Both the position numbers and the translations under genes were made by a program. Below, in pieces: positions 8,374-17,845 of a stretch of 52,859 bases of DNA. The notes under the pieces are model-generated. The model saw only the letters and a program-made list of their open reading frames with translations, had not been told where the DNA came from and did no database searches. The first letter of the stretch is position 1. Each line of letters starts with the position of its first letter. The stretch covers positions 1-52,859 of the forward strand of contig JAFGVM010000029.1 of the NCBI GenBank assembly GCA_016937995.1, given 5' to 3'. This DNA comes from Candidatus Delongbacteria bacterium. Lineage in GTDB: Bacteria > UBA4055.

Positions 8374-8859
8374 ATGCCCATCACCCAAACCCTAATATCC
8401 CTTATCGAATCTCCTGATTACAAACTGATCTTCAGATATAAAACAGGCGAATCTTTCTTTGGTCCTGACACTAGAGACTACAACTTCGAACTCTACAGAT
8501 GCATAAAGGATCATTCAAAGCTGATATTCAAAGAATGGGAACCACTCTCAAATGATAATATCGAAGAAGATCCTGAATTCAAAATGGGTAAGGTTGAACG
8601 ATATACTCCAAAGATCATGGAACTCATAAAAGAATTCCCACCTCCTGAAGATTTGAAGAAGTATGATGTTTGCGATGGGTCAATGTCAGAACTGATGATC
8701 CATGTAGGAAAGAAGAAGATAAAATATGACTGGATGATGCTGGATGAGAGTCAGGAAAGGTTTGAGAAGAGAATACGGCAGATAGGGTATATTGCGAAGA
8801 ATGAATATCCAATGTCCAACACGGAATGTCCAATGACCAAGGGAAAGATTAAAAGATAG
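8374..8859 (+). CDS. Hypothetical protein of unknown family
   Basis: The 161-residue acidic/lysine-rich protein has no family I recognise. Features: an N-terminal stretch ITQTLISLIESPDYKLIFRY, an aromatic-rich centre (DYNFELYRCIKDHSKLIF) and DWMMLDESQERFEKRIRQIG near the end. There is no signal peptide or membrane segment. The ATG at 8374 is chosen because AGGAG lies about 7 bases upstream, and it starts two bases after the ORF6N stop, so the two are probably cotranscribed. The last 15 or so residues (NEYPMSNTECPMTKG) are encoded by short TGTCCAA-type repeats, suggesting that repeat sequence has replaced or extended the original C-terminus. Confidence 0.65.
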   Translation: MPITQTLISLIESPDYKLIFRYKTGESFFGPDTRDYNFELYRCIKDHSKLIFKEWEPLSNDNIEEDPEFKMGKVERYTPKIMELIKEFPPPEDLKKYDVCDGSMSELMIHVGKKKIKYDWMMLDESQERFEKRIRQIGYIAKNEYPMSNTECPMTKGKIKR

Positions 8860-9109
8860 GTATGAGGTATGAGTTGCTCATGGATTCGCGGAGTTTGTTT
8901 TCAATGGAGAATGGAGAATTAAAATCAAAAGATTACCACCCGATAATACACAAGATCACCAAAACCCGTAGGGGAAGGCTTCCACGCCTTCCCTGAAGGG
9001 AATAAGACAGATCGCCACACACCTTCGTTGTTCGCAATGACAGAAAAAAACTTACCACTTGCCACTTACAACTTACAACTATATATTCATTTAATAATCG
9101 GAGTACCCT
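8860..9109. repeat. Repeat-rich spacer: heptamers, a GGGAAGGC palindrome and the TTCGCAATGACAG element
   Basis: This stretch holds short heptamer runs (GGTATGA; AATGGAG twice; ACTTACA units at about 9052-9080) and a hairpin with arms GGGAAGGC (8972-8979) and GCCTTCCC (8986-8993), bordered by CCGTAG. It also carries the 19-mer shared with 7341-7362. No coding potential is visible. Confidence 0.7.
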
Positions 9110-12100
9110 ATGAACATAAATTTCTCAAAAATATTCTTCAACAATGACAGCTCGATCAAGCAGCCTGAAGTAATAGCTTCATCTATCCTACTGATAAAGG
9201 ATATGAATCAGAGTTACAGCATAAAATTATCAATGATAAAATGGCTCAAAGATAATGGACAAACTACCACATTTTTACCTGAAATAAGATCTATCTATGA
9301 CCATGCAAGAGAGATCACCGGAACAGGAGCCGGAAAAGAGATCAGGGAAGAGGATTTTATTGTTCTGATGGAAAGATGCAGTATAGAAGGTCTGCCGGAT
9401 AAATTCAGACATAAACATTACAGGAATTACAAAAAGAATCTGCTCAGATTCATAGACCAGAGAGGTTTGATCTGTGATAAAGCTATAGAAGGCAGTGTAA
9501 CTCAGGATCTCTTAAAGAATGGTCTGAATGATGAAATAATAAAAAAAATAGTGCAATATATAAATTCATACGATCTTTATTTTAAAGGTCAGATATTCGA
9601 CAAAGCAATAAAAGTTGCTGATGAGCCTGAGAATGTGTTCTCACTGAATTTCTTTAAGGAAGAAATATCCTGCAAAGAAAGAAAATTCCTAAGCGAGCTT
9701 AAAGCTGAGAAGATCGATCTTATCAGTGAAGGAAAGTATTCGTCTCTGGCAAATATATTCAAGGAAGGAAAAAAGATAGAAGTAAAATTTGAAGATATAG
9801 ACCTGTATATATCTGAAAGTCCGTTGAACGAAGCAAAGAAGATAAAGCATCTAATCCTCGACCAAATTACCAAATCAGGTTACAGTCCTGATGATTTTAC
9901 TATAGTCTGCAGTGATAAGGACCTTTATACGACACTGAACAATGTCTTTCTTTCCTTAAAAATACCTGTGTATTCATCATACTCTTATAACGGGAATGAT
10001 ATATCAACCGATATCCTCAGACTGCTGATCGCTGCTTTGGATGGTGATACTCAGAAGATAATGAACTTTTACAATCTGCATCTGGCTGAAGAACCTATAG
10101 CATTTCCTGATGTTTCCCAATATGACCTCAAAACTCTATATGGAAAGCTGATACCAAGAAAAAAGGATGATCCGGAACAGTCGGACCTTAAGCTGAATTT
10201 CAAGACCATCAGAGACAGTGGTATTCGAAAAGATAAAGAAAAAAGAATAAGAGATTTTATAAAAACTATAGATATAACTGATGATGAACTCACTGTAAAG
10301 AACGGTCTCGACAGGCTTCATTTTAAACTAAAGAAGCTCAAAGAGATCTTAAATAAACAGCTTGATCTAGATCCTTACCAGTATGAGGATATTCTAAATA
10401 AGATATTCGGAGAAAAAATAATATTTTCAGAGCTGCTTGAGTATTTATATCTGATATCCTCCAAGTCTGCTAAAATATGTCCGAACAGAGAACAGAAAGG
10501 TGTCAGGATAAATATGATGAACGAACCGGTATCAGGCAGCAGGTTCCTTATATTTTCAGGACTGACACAGGAAAATTTTCTCAAAACCGGAAATTCTATA
10601 AAATTTCTGCAGAAAGAGAATTACCAGAAGTTCTATAACGGTATTTTCGGAATTCAACCCGATGATACACTGATAGAAAATTTCAGGATATTCACTTCAG
10701 GGGATATTGAAAATGTATCTTTCTTCATACCTCAGTGGGGTGATGAGTTCATTCCTTCGACAAGGCTGGATGAAATACTGTCACTGCATGATAAGGTCAT
10801 AGCTGATATAAAGATCCTGACCGATGAGACCGGGTACGGTTTTGAAAATGCAAAGGAGCTGAAGAACAGAGAATTCAATTACGGTATAAAAGATCTGCTC
10901 AGTGATAGATCTGTTCTTAAAGACATAGAGATAAACGAGGATAGATCAGTAGAGCAGAAAGAACAGTTCTCAATTACTTTCACAGGTGAAAATATTGAAA
11001 GTAACCTTTCATCTGCTTCCAGGATAGAGACCTTCATGAGCTGTTCTGCAAAGTTCGTTCATGAACTGAATCTGCAGTATAATGAGATCGAAAGTCAAAT
11101 GCCTTATACCAAGGGTAATTTCTTCCATGATATAACCGAGAAATTCATCAGATATTACAAAGGAAAAGAACTGATAGCCGAATCTGAATTTAATAAGTTA
11201 TTAGATGAATTTTCCTACAGAAATAACATCAGCAATACAATGCTGGACTATTTCTCAGAATACTATTTCGACTCCATTGATGAAAACCATGAACGCTACA
11301 GATCTGTATTCTCAGATCTAAAATCTAAGATCCAGACATCAGGTATTGATAAACATATGGATGACTACTATACCAACCAGATGAAGAATAATCCTTTCGG
11401 CAGTCATATGTACAACAAGCAGAAGTACGGAATAATAAATTTCATTGCAAGGCTGATACTGCAGATGGGACCAACTCCTGCTGAAGTTACAAAGAGTTTT
11501 GAAACAGAGGTCAAATTCTGCGATATGGTAGTTTCAACAGAACCTCTGATAAAAATAGCTGAAGGATATATTGACTTCATGTTCGTAGATATCAAAAATA
11601 GAGTTCAGATAGTCGATATAAAATCAACAAAGAAATTCAAAGATTTTGAAGAAGAGATAGAAAATTATCAGAAGGTTCAGATACTTTTATATAGAAAGGC
11701 AGTTCTAAAGCAGATGAACGGTACCGGAGGGGTGAATTTTAACGTTACTCCCGGGTGGAGAAATCCTGAATGCGGGATACTCAAAGATGACTACTTTTCA
11801 GCAAATAATGCTTCAGGTGAGATAAGCTCTTACTATCTTTCAAATGAATCACCGTATTTTTTAAGCTGTGATGAAGAAGATTACTCAAAATTCCTCACTG
11901 TCCTTAAAAACAGGCTGAATGATCATAAGAAATTTACTTCGATAGTAAATTCGAACTGTGAATACTGTTCTTTAGGACCATCATGCCCGGATAACGAGCA
12001 GTCAAAATTTGAAAAAATACCTGGTTTTGTACCTGAGTGCAAAGAAAGTCTGCCTATACCGGAATTCCAGCATATAAGTTCAGGTCCGGACGGTAATTCC

Positions 12101-15100
12101 AGAGACTACATTCTTTTCTCAGGAGAAAAGGATAAGGCGATCAGAACTACAGACAGTGTAATAATCTCTGCAGGTGCAGGTGCAGGTAAAACAGAAGTTC
12201 TCTCATCAAAATATATACATCTATTGGTCAATGAAACTGAAACGGACATAGAAAATATCGTCTGTATAACTTTTACAAAGAAAGCTGCAGGTGAGATGCA
12301 GAACAGGATATACAGAAAGCTTGACGAAGTGATCCAGAGCAGACTGTTCGTAGCAGCTGACCTTGGAGATAATATTCAAAATTATATTCTTAGCGACAGG
12401 CAGATAGAAAAACTAAAAAAATGTAAGAATAAATTCTTTGATAAAAATCTGATATCCACATTCCATTCATTCTGCAACGATCTTATTTCAAGGTACGGAT
12501 TTTCAAGCAAGAACCTTGAAAACTATGATATCGACCAGAGCATCTCAGAAGATCATCAGGTAAAAAAAGAAATAGTAACTTACCTGAAAGAACTATATCA
12601 GAATAAATTCTCGAACGTTTTGGATAATAACGGAATATTCATAAAATGGCTAGACTCGAGACATCTTATGTACGCAGGTGATAATGAGGGTGGGTTCATA
12701 CCTGATCTTATAGGACTTTATTCAGAGATGAAGTTGAGCGGGAAAGAGCTTGTAATGTCAGAATGGGAAAAACCGGTCGATAAATATGTAAAAGAAATAG
12801 AGTTATTATATCAGAGCTCTGCTGCAGAATATCTTCAAATGAAAGAAGAAGCAATAGAACTTCTTGATTCTGAAATTAACAGAACAGATGATCAGGACGA
12901 GAAGGAGAAATTAAACGGTTTAAGGGAAAAGATCTCCAATGATGAAAAGTTCACATTCAAATCAATACTTTCAAAGAAAAAATATCCTGATGAGATATTG
13001 AGGGATCACCTTATCGAATTTGAAGCTTCAAAGCAGTTCAAATTCATAAATGGTAGCGGTATAGATCTTGATCTGAACGATGATGAATGGAATATCAAGA
13101 ATGCTTTACTGAACATTATTATCTCACTGGATGAGCATATAAGTGAATATAAAAGAATGAAAGGTGTTCTGGAACAGAACGATCTTCATCTGATGCTTCT
13201 GGAAATGATGAAGGATAAAGATCTAAGATCGGAACTGCAAAAGCAGTTCAGGCATCTTCTAGTTGATGAATTCCAGGATACGAACTGGCTGCAGGATAAG
13301 ATAATCGAAGAGTTAAGTTCAGAGAAGAATAAACTTTTTATCGTAGGGGATAAAAAACAGTCGATCTACCGATTCCAGCAGTGTGATGTACAGATCTATG
13401 AAAAATATCTGAGCAGATATAAAAAACTTACTTTCACTGATAATTTCAGATCATCGGCCGATATAGTCAATTTCAACAATGAAATATTCTCTGAGGATTC
13501 AGAAAATGTCAGAGATGAATATAAAATAATAGAAAAAGATGAGAGATCTGTAGCAAAAAAGAAGAATATTCATAAAACTCCTGTTAACTTTTTCAATATA
13601 ATCTGCCCTAAAGATATCAGGAAAGAGGACGGAGAGAAATTCAGTATCAATGAAAAGAATAAGCTGATAAAAATGTCTGAAGCTACATTCGTAGCTGAAA
13701 CTATACAGAAGAATTGTAAGGTGGATGAAGACTACGGTAAATGGGCTATTCTGATAAGAAAATACACCCACATAGGATTTATCACTGAAGCATTCAGGAA
13801 AACAGGAATTCCATATTCATTGATATTAAAGAGAGATCTTTTCAAGCTGAACGAAGTAATTGAATTTATCAATATACTCAAAGTAGGACTTGGAGTTTTA
13901 AAACCATCTGAGATAGAATTTATTGAAAACTCGGAAGAAATCTTCGATCCTCAGCTTAGATCGGATGATATTTTATCAATGATATTCAGAATATACTACA
14001 GCAGTGCATACAGAAAATATATCAGTGGCTTTGAGGATGCTGAAACAAAGCTGAGTAATATTGATACACTAATACTGAATCTTGCTGAAATGTTGTCCGA
14101 TTCAGAGAGTAATAAAGAGAAATTCCTTACTGATCTTGATATCAGCATAAGTAATAATTCTGCAGGAGTGGTGGTACATAACCCAAAAGCAGTGACCATC
14201 ATGACAGTCCATAGTGCAAAAGGACTTGAATTTGATAATCTTATCCTCGCAAATGTTGATGAATATGATAATAATATGACCGGGCTTTTCAATTATCTCA
14301 ATCAGTGGAAAAATGGAGATAATTTCATCGATTTTTCAATGTCAGGATATAAAACCGTCACAGGTGAATCAAAAGGTAATTTCTTTCTGAACGAATATAT
14401 AAAAGATATAAATAAAGAATTCTCCACAAGAGAAACAGCAAATCTGCTTTATGTTGCTCTGACCAGAGCTAAAAAGTCTCTGTCAGTGATCATTTCCACA
14501 AAAGAGAAAGAAAATGATAATAACAGTGGAAGCTCTCTTGTCTGGGCAAAGTATCTCAGGGAATACGGAGAGAACATCAATGGTCAGATACCGGGGTTTA
14601 AATTTCATCAGCTTCCTGTCACAGAATTCGACCTGAGCTCTTTCACACAGACAACTGAAAATGATAAGATACAGCACAATATTTCAATTGAGAAAGTACA
14701 TGATGTCTCTTTCAGTTTTGATAATGACCTTGATTCAGCGACCGGGATCGCCCATAAGGATGATGAACCAAAGCATGAAACAGGCAGTACATTAGCACTC
14801 GATACAGGAAATTTTATACACCTGTTTTTAAGCAAAGAGATAGATAATATATTTGATGACGGTTATGAACTGAATAAAAAACTGAATGAGTTCAAAAGAA
14901 TGAATTCCGATTCACAGGGAATAAATCTGAAAACCGCAGAGAATATGTTGAAAAACGTGATAACTGATTCAAATTTCAGATCATTATTAAAGAATGGAAA
15001 AATCCTCTGTGAAAAGAATGTCGTTCATATAACTGAAGATAGACAGACTCAGGGATATATTGACCTACTAATCCTGAATGATGATAAAGTTATCGTACTT

Positions 15101-15268
15101 GATTATAAAACCTATCTATACAATTTTCCTGAGGAAGAACTAATCAGCAAGTACAGAAAGCAGGTGGAAATATATGCGGATGCTATAAATGATATCTATC
15201 CGGGTAAAACAGTTGAAAAATATTTATATTTCATAGGAAAAGAGAAGGCGGAATTGAATAGAGTGTAG
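9110..15268 (+). CDS. Single-chain AddB-AddA-like helicase-nuclease
   Basis: The 2052-residue protein joins the two subunits of an AddAB-type double-strand-break repair enzyme. The N-terminal half is AddB-like. It is a helicase-like region without Walker A, then a PD-(D/E)XK nuclease beginning SASRIETFMSC (C645), with IVDIKSTKKF and YQKVQILLYRKA. It closes with C950, C953 and C959, which with C645 would form the AddB-type [4Fe-4S] staple. The C-terminal half is an AddA/UvrD-type SF1A helicase: Walker A AGAGAGKTE (K1027), TFTKKAAGEM, LLVDEFQDT (about 1384), GDKKQSIYRFQ, TVHSAKGLEFD (about 1700), LLYVALTRAKK (about 1780), and a terminal nuclease with YIDLLIL and VLDYKTY (about 1983-2001). All key motifs of both halves are present, so it should be active. 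GGAG lies 6 bases before the ATG. It stands alone, downstream of the restriction island. It could be housekeeping recombination or defence. Confidence 0.9.
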   Translation: MNINFSKIFFNNDSSIKQPEVIASSILLIKDMNQSYSIKLSMIKWLKDNGQTTTFLPEIRSIYDHAREITGTGAGKEIREEDFIVLMERCSIEGLPDKFRHKHYRNYKKNLLRFIDQRGLICDKAIEGSVTQDLLKNGLNDEIIKKIVQYINSYDLYFKGQIFDKAIKVADEPENVFSLNFFKEEISCKERKFLSELKAEKIDLISEGKYSSLANIFKEGKKIEVKFEDIDLYISESPLNEAKKIKHLILDQITKSGYSPDDFTIVCSDKDLYTTLNNVFLSLKIPVYSSYSYNGNDISTDILRLLIAALDGDTQKIMNFYNLHLAEEPIAFPDVSQYDLKTLYGKLIPRKKDDPEQSDLKLNFKTIRDSGIRKDKEKRIRDFIKTIDITDDELTVKNGLDRLHFKLKKLKEILNKQLDLDPYQYEDILNKIFGEKIIFSELLEYLYLISSKSAKICPNREQKGVRINMMNEPVSGSRFLIFSGLTQENFLKTGNSIKFLQKENYQKFYNGIFGIQPDDTLIENFRIFTSGDIENVSFFIPQWGDEFIPSTRLDEILSLHDKVIADIKILTDETGYGFENAKELKNREFNYGIKDLLSDRSVLKDIEINEDRSVEQKEQFSITFTGENIESNLSSASRIETFMSCSAKFVHELNLQYNEIESQMPYTKGNFFHDITEKFIRYYKGKELIAESEFNKLLDEFSYRNNISNTMLDYFSEYYFDSIDENHERYRSVFSDLKSKIQTSGIDKHMDDYYTNQMKNNPFGSHMYNKQKYGIINFIARLILQMGPTPAEVTKSFETEVKFCDMVVSTEPLIKIAEGYIDFMFVDIKNRVQIVDIKSTKKFKDFEEEIENYQKVQILLYRKAVLKQMNGTGGVNFNVTPGWRNPECGILKDDYFSANNASGEISSYYLSNESPYFLSCDEEDYSKFLTVLKNRLNDHKKFTSIVNSNCEYCSLGPSCPDNEQSKFEKIPGFVPECKESLPIPEFQHISSGPDGNSRDYILFSGEKDKAIRTTDSVIISAGAGAGKTEVLSSKYIHLLVNETETDIENIVCITFTKKAAGEMQNRIYRKLDEVIQSRLFVAADLGDNIQNYILSDRQIEKLKKCKNKFFDKNLISTFHSFCNDLISRYGFSSKNLENYDIDQSISEDHQVKKEIVTYLKELYQNKFSNVLDNNGIFIKWLDSRHLMYAGDNEGGFIPDLIGLYSEMKLSGKELVMSEWEKPVDKYVKEIELLYQSSAAEYLQMKEEAIELLDSEINRTDDQDEKEKLNGLREKISNDEKFTFKSILSKKKYPDEILRDHLIEFEASKQFKFINGSGIDLDLNDDEWNIKNALLNIIISLDEHISEYKRMKGVLEQNDLHLMLLEMMKDKDLRSELQKQFRHLLVDEFQDTNWLQDKIIEELSSEKNKLFIVGDKKQSIYRFQQCDVQIYEKYLSRYKKLTFTDNFRSSADIVNFNNEIFSEDSENVRDEYKIIEKDERSVAKKKNIHKTPVNFFNIICPKDIRKEDGEKFSINEKNKLIKMSEATFVAETIQKNCKVDEDYGKWAILIRKYTHIGFITEAFRKTGIPYSLILKRDLFKLNEVIEFINILKVGLGVLKPSEIEFIENSEEIFDPQLRSDDILSMIFRIYYSSAYRKYISGFEDAETKLSNIDTLILNLAEMLSDSESNKEKFLTDLDISISNNSAGVVVHNPKAVTIMTVHSAKGLEFDNLILANVDEYDNNMTGLFNYLNQWKNGDNFIDFSMSGYKTVTGESKGNFFLNEYIKDINKEFSTRETANLLYVALTRAKKSLSVIISTKEKENDNNSGSSLVWAKYLREYGENINGQIPGFKFHQLPVTEFDLSSFTQTTENDKIQHNISIEKVHDVSFSFDNDLDSATGIAHKDDEPKHETGSTLALDTGNFIHLFLSKEIDNIFDDGYELNKKLNEFKRMNSDSQGINLKTAENMLKNVITDSNFRSLLKNGKILCEKNVVHITEDRQTQGYIDLLILNDDKVIVLDYKTYLYNFPEEELISKYRKQVEIYADAINDIYPGKTVEKYLYFIGKEKAELNRV

Positions 15269-15271
15269 GTT

Positions 15272-15400
15272 TTGGGTCTTGAGCCTTGAGTCTTGAGTCT
15301 CGGGTTGTGCGAAACTACAACCACTTCTAACCTCTAACCTCTAACCTCTAACCTCTAACTTTTTAACCTTGCCACTTACAACTTATCACTCGTATATTGT
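15272..15400. repeat. Heptamer arrays (CTTGAGT)n and (CTCTAAC)n
   Basis: A G/T-rich set of CTTGAGT/C units (about 15278-15302) is followed by five CTCTAAC units (about 15327-15360) and by CACTTACAACTTATCACT. The first part is purine-rich on the plus strand and the second pyrimidine-rich, a switch also seen in other spacers here. No gene. Confidence 0.85.
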
Positions 15401-15423
15401 AAAAAAAATAAAAGGAGAAAACC

Positions 15424-15765
15424 ATGTCAGATTTTAAATTTCCTGAAATGATACTCGGATTACCTGAAGCAGATATCCCGTTCAAAGGTGTAAGAGGCTG
15501 GATCTCACAGGGTCCTGACCATCAGATAGTATACATGGATATTGAACCGATAGGAGAAGTTGCAGAACATTCCCACGGGGAACAGTGGGGACTTGTTCTT
15601 GACGGTGAAATGGAGTTCACGGTTGGTGGCGTTACAAAAACATACAGAAAAGGTGATCATTACCACATTGGGGATGGTGTTCCACATGGCGCAGTATTCA
15701 AGAAACGCACCTTCGTGATGGATATGTTCAGGCAGGTTGATAGATACAAGCCGATTGATGAGTGA
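15424..15765 (+). CDS. Small cupin-domain protein
   Basis: The 113-residue single-domain cupin has motif 1 with HSHGEQWG (about residues 49-56; two His and one Glu as likely metal ligands) and motif 2 with GDHYHIGDGVPHG (about 79-91). Cupins of this size bind a metal and act as isomerases, dioxygenases or small-molecule sensors; the substrate cannot be read from the sequence. A strong AAGGAG precedes the ATG. It is isolated between two repeat arrays. Confidence 0.88.
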   Translation: MSDFKFPEMILGLPEADIPFKGVRGWISQGPDHQIVYMDIEPIGEVAEHSHGEQWGLVLDGEMEFTVGGVTKTYRKGDHYHIGDGVPHGAVFKKRTFVMDMFRQVDRYKPIDE

Positions 15766-15842
15766 TAAGTGGTAAGTTGTAAGTGGTAAGTTGTAAGTGA
15801 TAAGTTGTATAATTTACTACCCAAGACCCAAGACCCAAGATC
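15764..15842. repeat. Heptamer array (GTAAGTT/G)n then (CCCAAGA)n
   Basis: Alternating GTAAGTG and GTAAGTT heptamers run over about 45 bases, then three CCCAAGA units follow at about 15820-15840. The G-rich block is followed by a C-rich block, as in the spacer at 15272-15400. Confidence 0.85.
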
Positions 15843-15870
15843 AACGTGTTACATTTAACTAGGAATCGTT

Positions 15871-17124
15871 ATGAAAATTAAAGTAAACTCAGAAATAGGA
15901 AAGCTTGAGGGTGTGATACTTCATTCCCCTGGGCCGGAGATAGAGAATATGACCCCGAAGAATGCTGAAAGAGCTCTCTACAGTGATATTCTCAACCTGT
16001 CTGTTGCAAAGAAAGAATACAGGCAGTTCAAAGAGGTTCTTGAAAGGTTTACAAAAACTTTTCAGGTAAAAGACCTGCTGAATGATATTCTTCAAAACGA
16101 AAAAGTTAAACAAGATCTTATTTCAAAGATCTGTCACTATGAATGTAAAATTTCAAAGATAAATAAAATAATGGATCAATTCCTGGACCAGACGAATGAA
16201 GAGATAACGAGGCAGCTTATAGAAGGCCGCATAATGGAAAAAGATACTCTGACTAATTTTCTTGATAAGGACAGATATTCATTGAGACCTCTTCATAATT
16301 TTTTCTTCACCAGAGACTCGGCTGTTTCGATCTTTGATTCTGTACATATAAGCCGGATGGCTAACAAGGTGAGAGAAAGAGAATCTCAGATAATGGAAGC
16401 TGTTTTCGAACATCATCCTGAATTTCAGGCTAAAACTATAAATCCAATGAATTTTAATAATCTGGAGGATGATCTTACTTTCGAAGGTGGAGATATCCTT
16501 GTAATAGATAAGAATACTATTCTGATCGGTAACAGTGCCCGTACAACTACACAGGGCATTGATTATATCCTTCAGCAGATGAAACAGCATAAAGGTAAAA
16601 AACACATAATTGTCCAGGAATTACCGTATACTCCTGAATCTTTTATTCACCTCGATATGGTATTCACAATGCTGGATAAAGATAAATGTATGGTTTACAA
16701 ACCTTTGATCCTCGATTCGAACAGATACCTTACCATACACATTTCAATTGATAACGGAAAGGTCAGCATTTTTGAGGAGGATAATATATTATCAGCTTTG
16801 AAGAAGTTGGGACATGATCTTCAACCGATATTCTGTGGCGGACATTCTGATTCATATATCCAGGAGAGAGAGCAGTGGCATAGTGGAGCAAACTTTTTCG
16901 CTGTAGGCCCGGGCCAGGTGATCGGTTACGGCAGGAATGTTTATACTATAGAGGAAATGAATAAGAACGGTTTTGAAGTTTTAAAGGCTAAAGATATAAT
17001 CAAGGATAAAGTTAATCCTAAAAGTTACGACAAATTTGTAATCACTATCGATGGGTCAGAGCTGTCACGCGGCGGTGGTGGTTGCAGGTGTATGACGATG
17101 CCGGTGAGACGAAGGGGAGTTTAG
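15871..17124 (+). CDS. arcA: Arginine deiminase
   Basis: This enzyme hydrolyses L-arginine to citrulline and ammonia. The 417 residues match family length. Diagnostic segments are VILHSPGPEIENMTP (N-terminus), FFFTRDSAV, FEGGDIL (about 208-214), HLDMVFTMLD (about 263-272), EQWHSGANFFAVGPGQVIGYGRN, and the terminal catalytic-cysteine motif GGGGCRCMTMPVRR. All catalytic positions that I can place are present. AGGAA lies upstream of the ATG. arcB and arcC do not follow, so energy recovery from citrulline, if any, is encoded elsewhere; a role in nitrogen supply or acid tolerance is equally possible. Confidence 0.95.
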   Translation: MKIKVNSEIGKLEGVILHSPGPEIENMTPKNAERALYSDILNLSVAKKEYRQFKEVLERFTKTFQVKDLLNDILQNEKVKQDLISKICHYECKISKINKIMDQFLDQTNEEITRQLIEGRIMEKDTLTNFLDKDRYSLRPLHNFFFTRDSAVSIFDSVHISRMANKVRERESQIMEAVFEHHPEFQAKTINPMNFNNLEDDLTFEGGDILVIDKNTILIGNSARTTTQGIDYILQQMKQHKGKKHIIVQELPYTPESFIHLDMVFTMLDKDKCMVYKPLILDSNRYLTIHISIDNGKVSIFEEDNILSALKKLGHDLQPIFCGGHSDSYIQEREQWHSGANFFAVGPGQVIGYGRNVYTIEEMNKNGFEVLKAKDIIKDKVNPKSYDKFVITIDGSELSRGGGGCRCMTMPVRRRGV

Positions 17125-17150
17125 GGTTGTGGGTTGTGGGTTGTGGGTGC
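17124..17150. repeat. Heptamer array (GGGTTGT)n, left arm
   Basis: Four GGGTTGT-type units directly follow the arcA stop. They are the reverse complement of the array at 17612-17640, so the two form an inverted pair flanking the four-helix-bundle pseudogene and its promoter. Confidence 0.85.
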
Positions 17151-17152
17151 AC

Positions 17153-17515
17153 CTATTGACTTAGTTTTGACACAAGATTAGAAATCATTCTGTTTATAAT
17201 GTCACAATCCTTTAAAACATTTTTGTAGTTCTCTTGATTTATAAATTTAAGTCGATAAGAAAGTTCAAGTTGAGTTTCTACTTCCTGACTTGATGCTTTT
17301 GCAATAAATAAATATTGCATAAATTCTTTTTTAGATCTTCGCCCTTGTCCTTCAGCAATGTTTGAAGGAATACTTACAGATGCTCTTCTAATTTAGTTAG
17401 ACAGACCATATTTTTCTTCCTGAGGAAAATCCTTTGTAATCATATAAATACTTTCTGCAAGATCCATTGATCTTTGCCAAACTAATAATTCTCTGAATGA
17501 ATTCTTGTTGTTCAT
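17153..17515 (-). pseudogene. Four-helix-bundle (23S rRNA intervening-sequence type) protein, interrupted by a TAA
   Basis: Reading the minus strand from ATG at 17515 gives a 120-codon frame typical of the TIGR02436 four-helix-bundle family: FRELLVWQRSMDLAESIY, then FPQEEKYGLSN, then a stop, then IRRASVSIPSNIAEGQGRRS and KASSQEVETQLELSYRL. The stop (17393-17395, TAA) sits where the family has Gln (normally SQIRRA), so one C-to-T change explains it. Apart from that codon the frame is open. AGGAT precedes the ATG. The decay looks recent. Function in the family is unknown; members are often found within rRNA intervening sequences or as scattered orphan genes. Confidence 0.85.
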
Positions 17516-17520
17516 GCTAT

Positions 17521-17579
17521 ATCCTCATTTAAATTATTAAATTCAATATAAGAATAGCAAAAGGTCAAATAGTGACCTT
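17521..17579 (-). promoter_or_regulatory. Palindromic promoter module of the four-helix-bundle gene
   Basis: On the minus strand GGTCACTATTTGACC (17579-17565) precedes the pseudogene start by about 50 bases. It is identical to 7384-7398 upstream of the ORF6N gene, and similarity continues downstream (CTxxTGCTxTTCxTATxTTGxxTTTAA). This suggests a shared promoter and operator, or a shared mobile cassette end. Confidence 0.6.
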
Positions 17580-17611
17580 CTATTGTGTTTTTTAATTTTT
17601 TTTTAATTCTT

Positions 17612-17652
17612 TGCCCACAACCCACAACCCACAACTCACAACTCACAACTGT
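17612..17652. repeat. Heptamer array (CCCACAA)n/(CTCACAA)n, right arm
   Basis: Three CCCACAA units are followed by CTCACAA units. The array is inverted relative to 17124-17150. The rest of the gap up to 17845 is AT-rich leader sequence of hdrA; it contains the palindrome GTGATCAC at 17775-17782, about 65 bases before the start, which could be a regulator site. Confidence 0.8.
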
Positions 17653-17845
17653 TTTAATACATCAATATATTCAAATATTTATAGCTTTAAATATGCGGAT
17701 AAAATGTTCTTAAAAAAATGTTTGCATTAATATATAAAGAAATATAAATTAAATTCCTGAATTTAATATAAGTTGTGATCACTTATGAGTGTATTAGGCA
17801 CAAAAATACGATCTGAATTAATAATTAAGAAATATAGGTATGTAA

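Noticed and set aside
9589-9873. Minus-strand frames inside the AddB-AddA gene (for example 9589-9873)
   Set aside because: They are shadows: low-complexity Ser/Phe/Ile translations on the strand opposite to a protein with clear helicase and nuclease motifs.
17153-17515. Selenoprotein explanation for the stop in the four-helix-bundle gene
   Set aside because: The stop is TAA, not TGA, and it replaces a family Gln, so it is a simple nonsense mutation.
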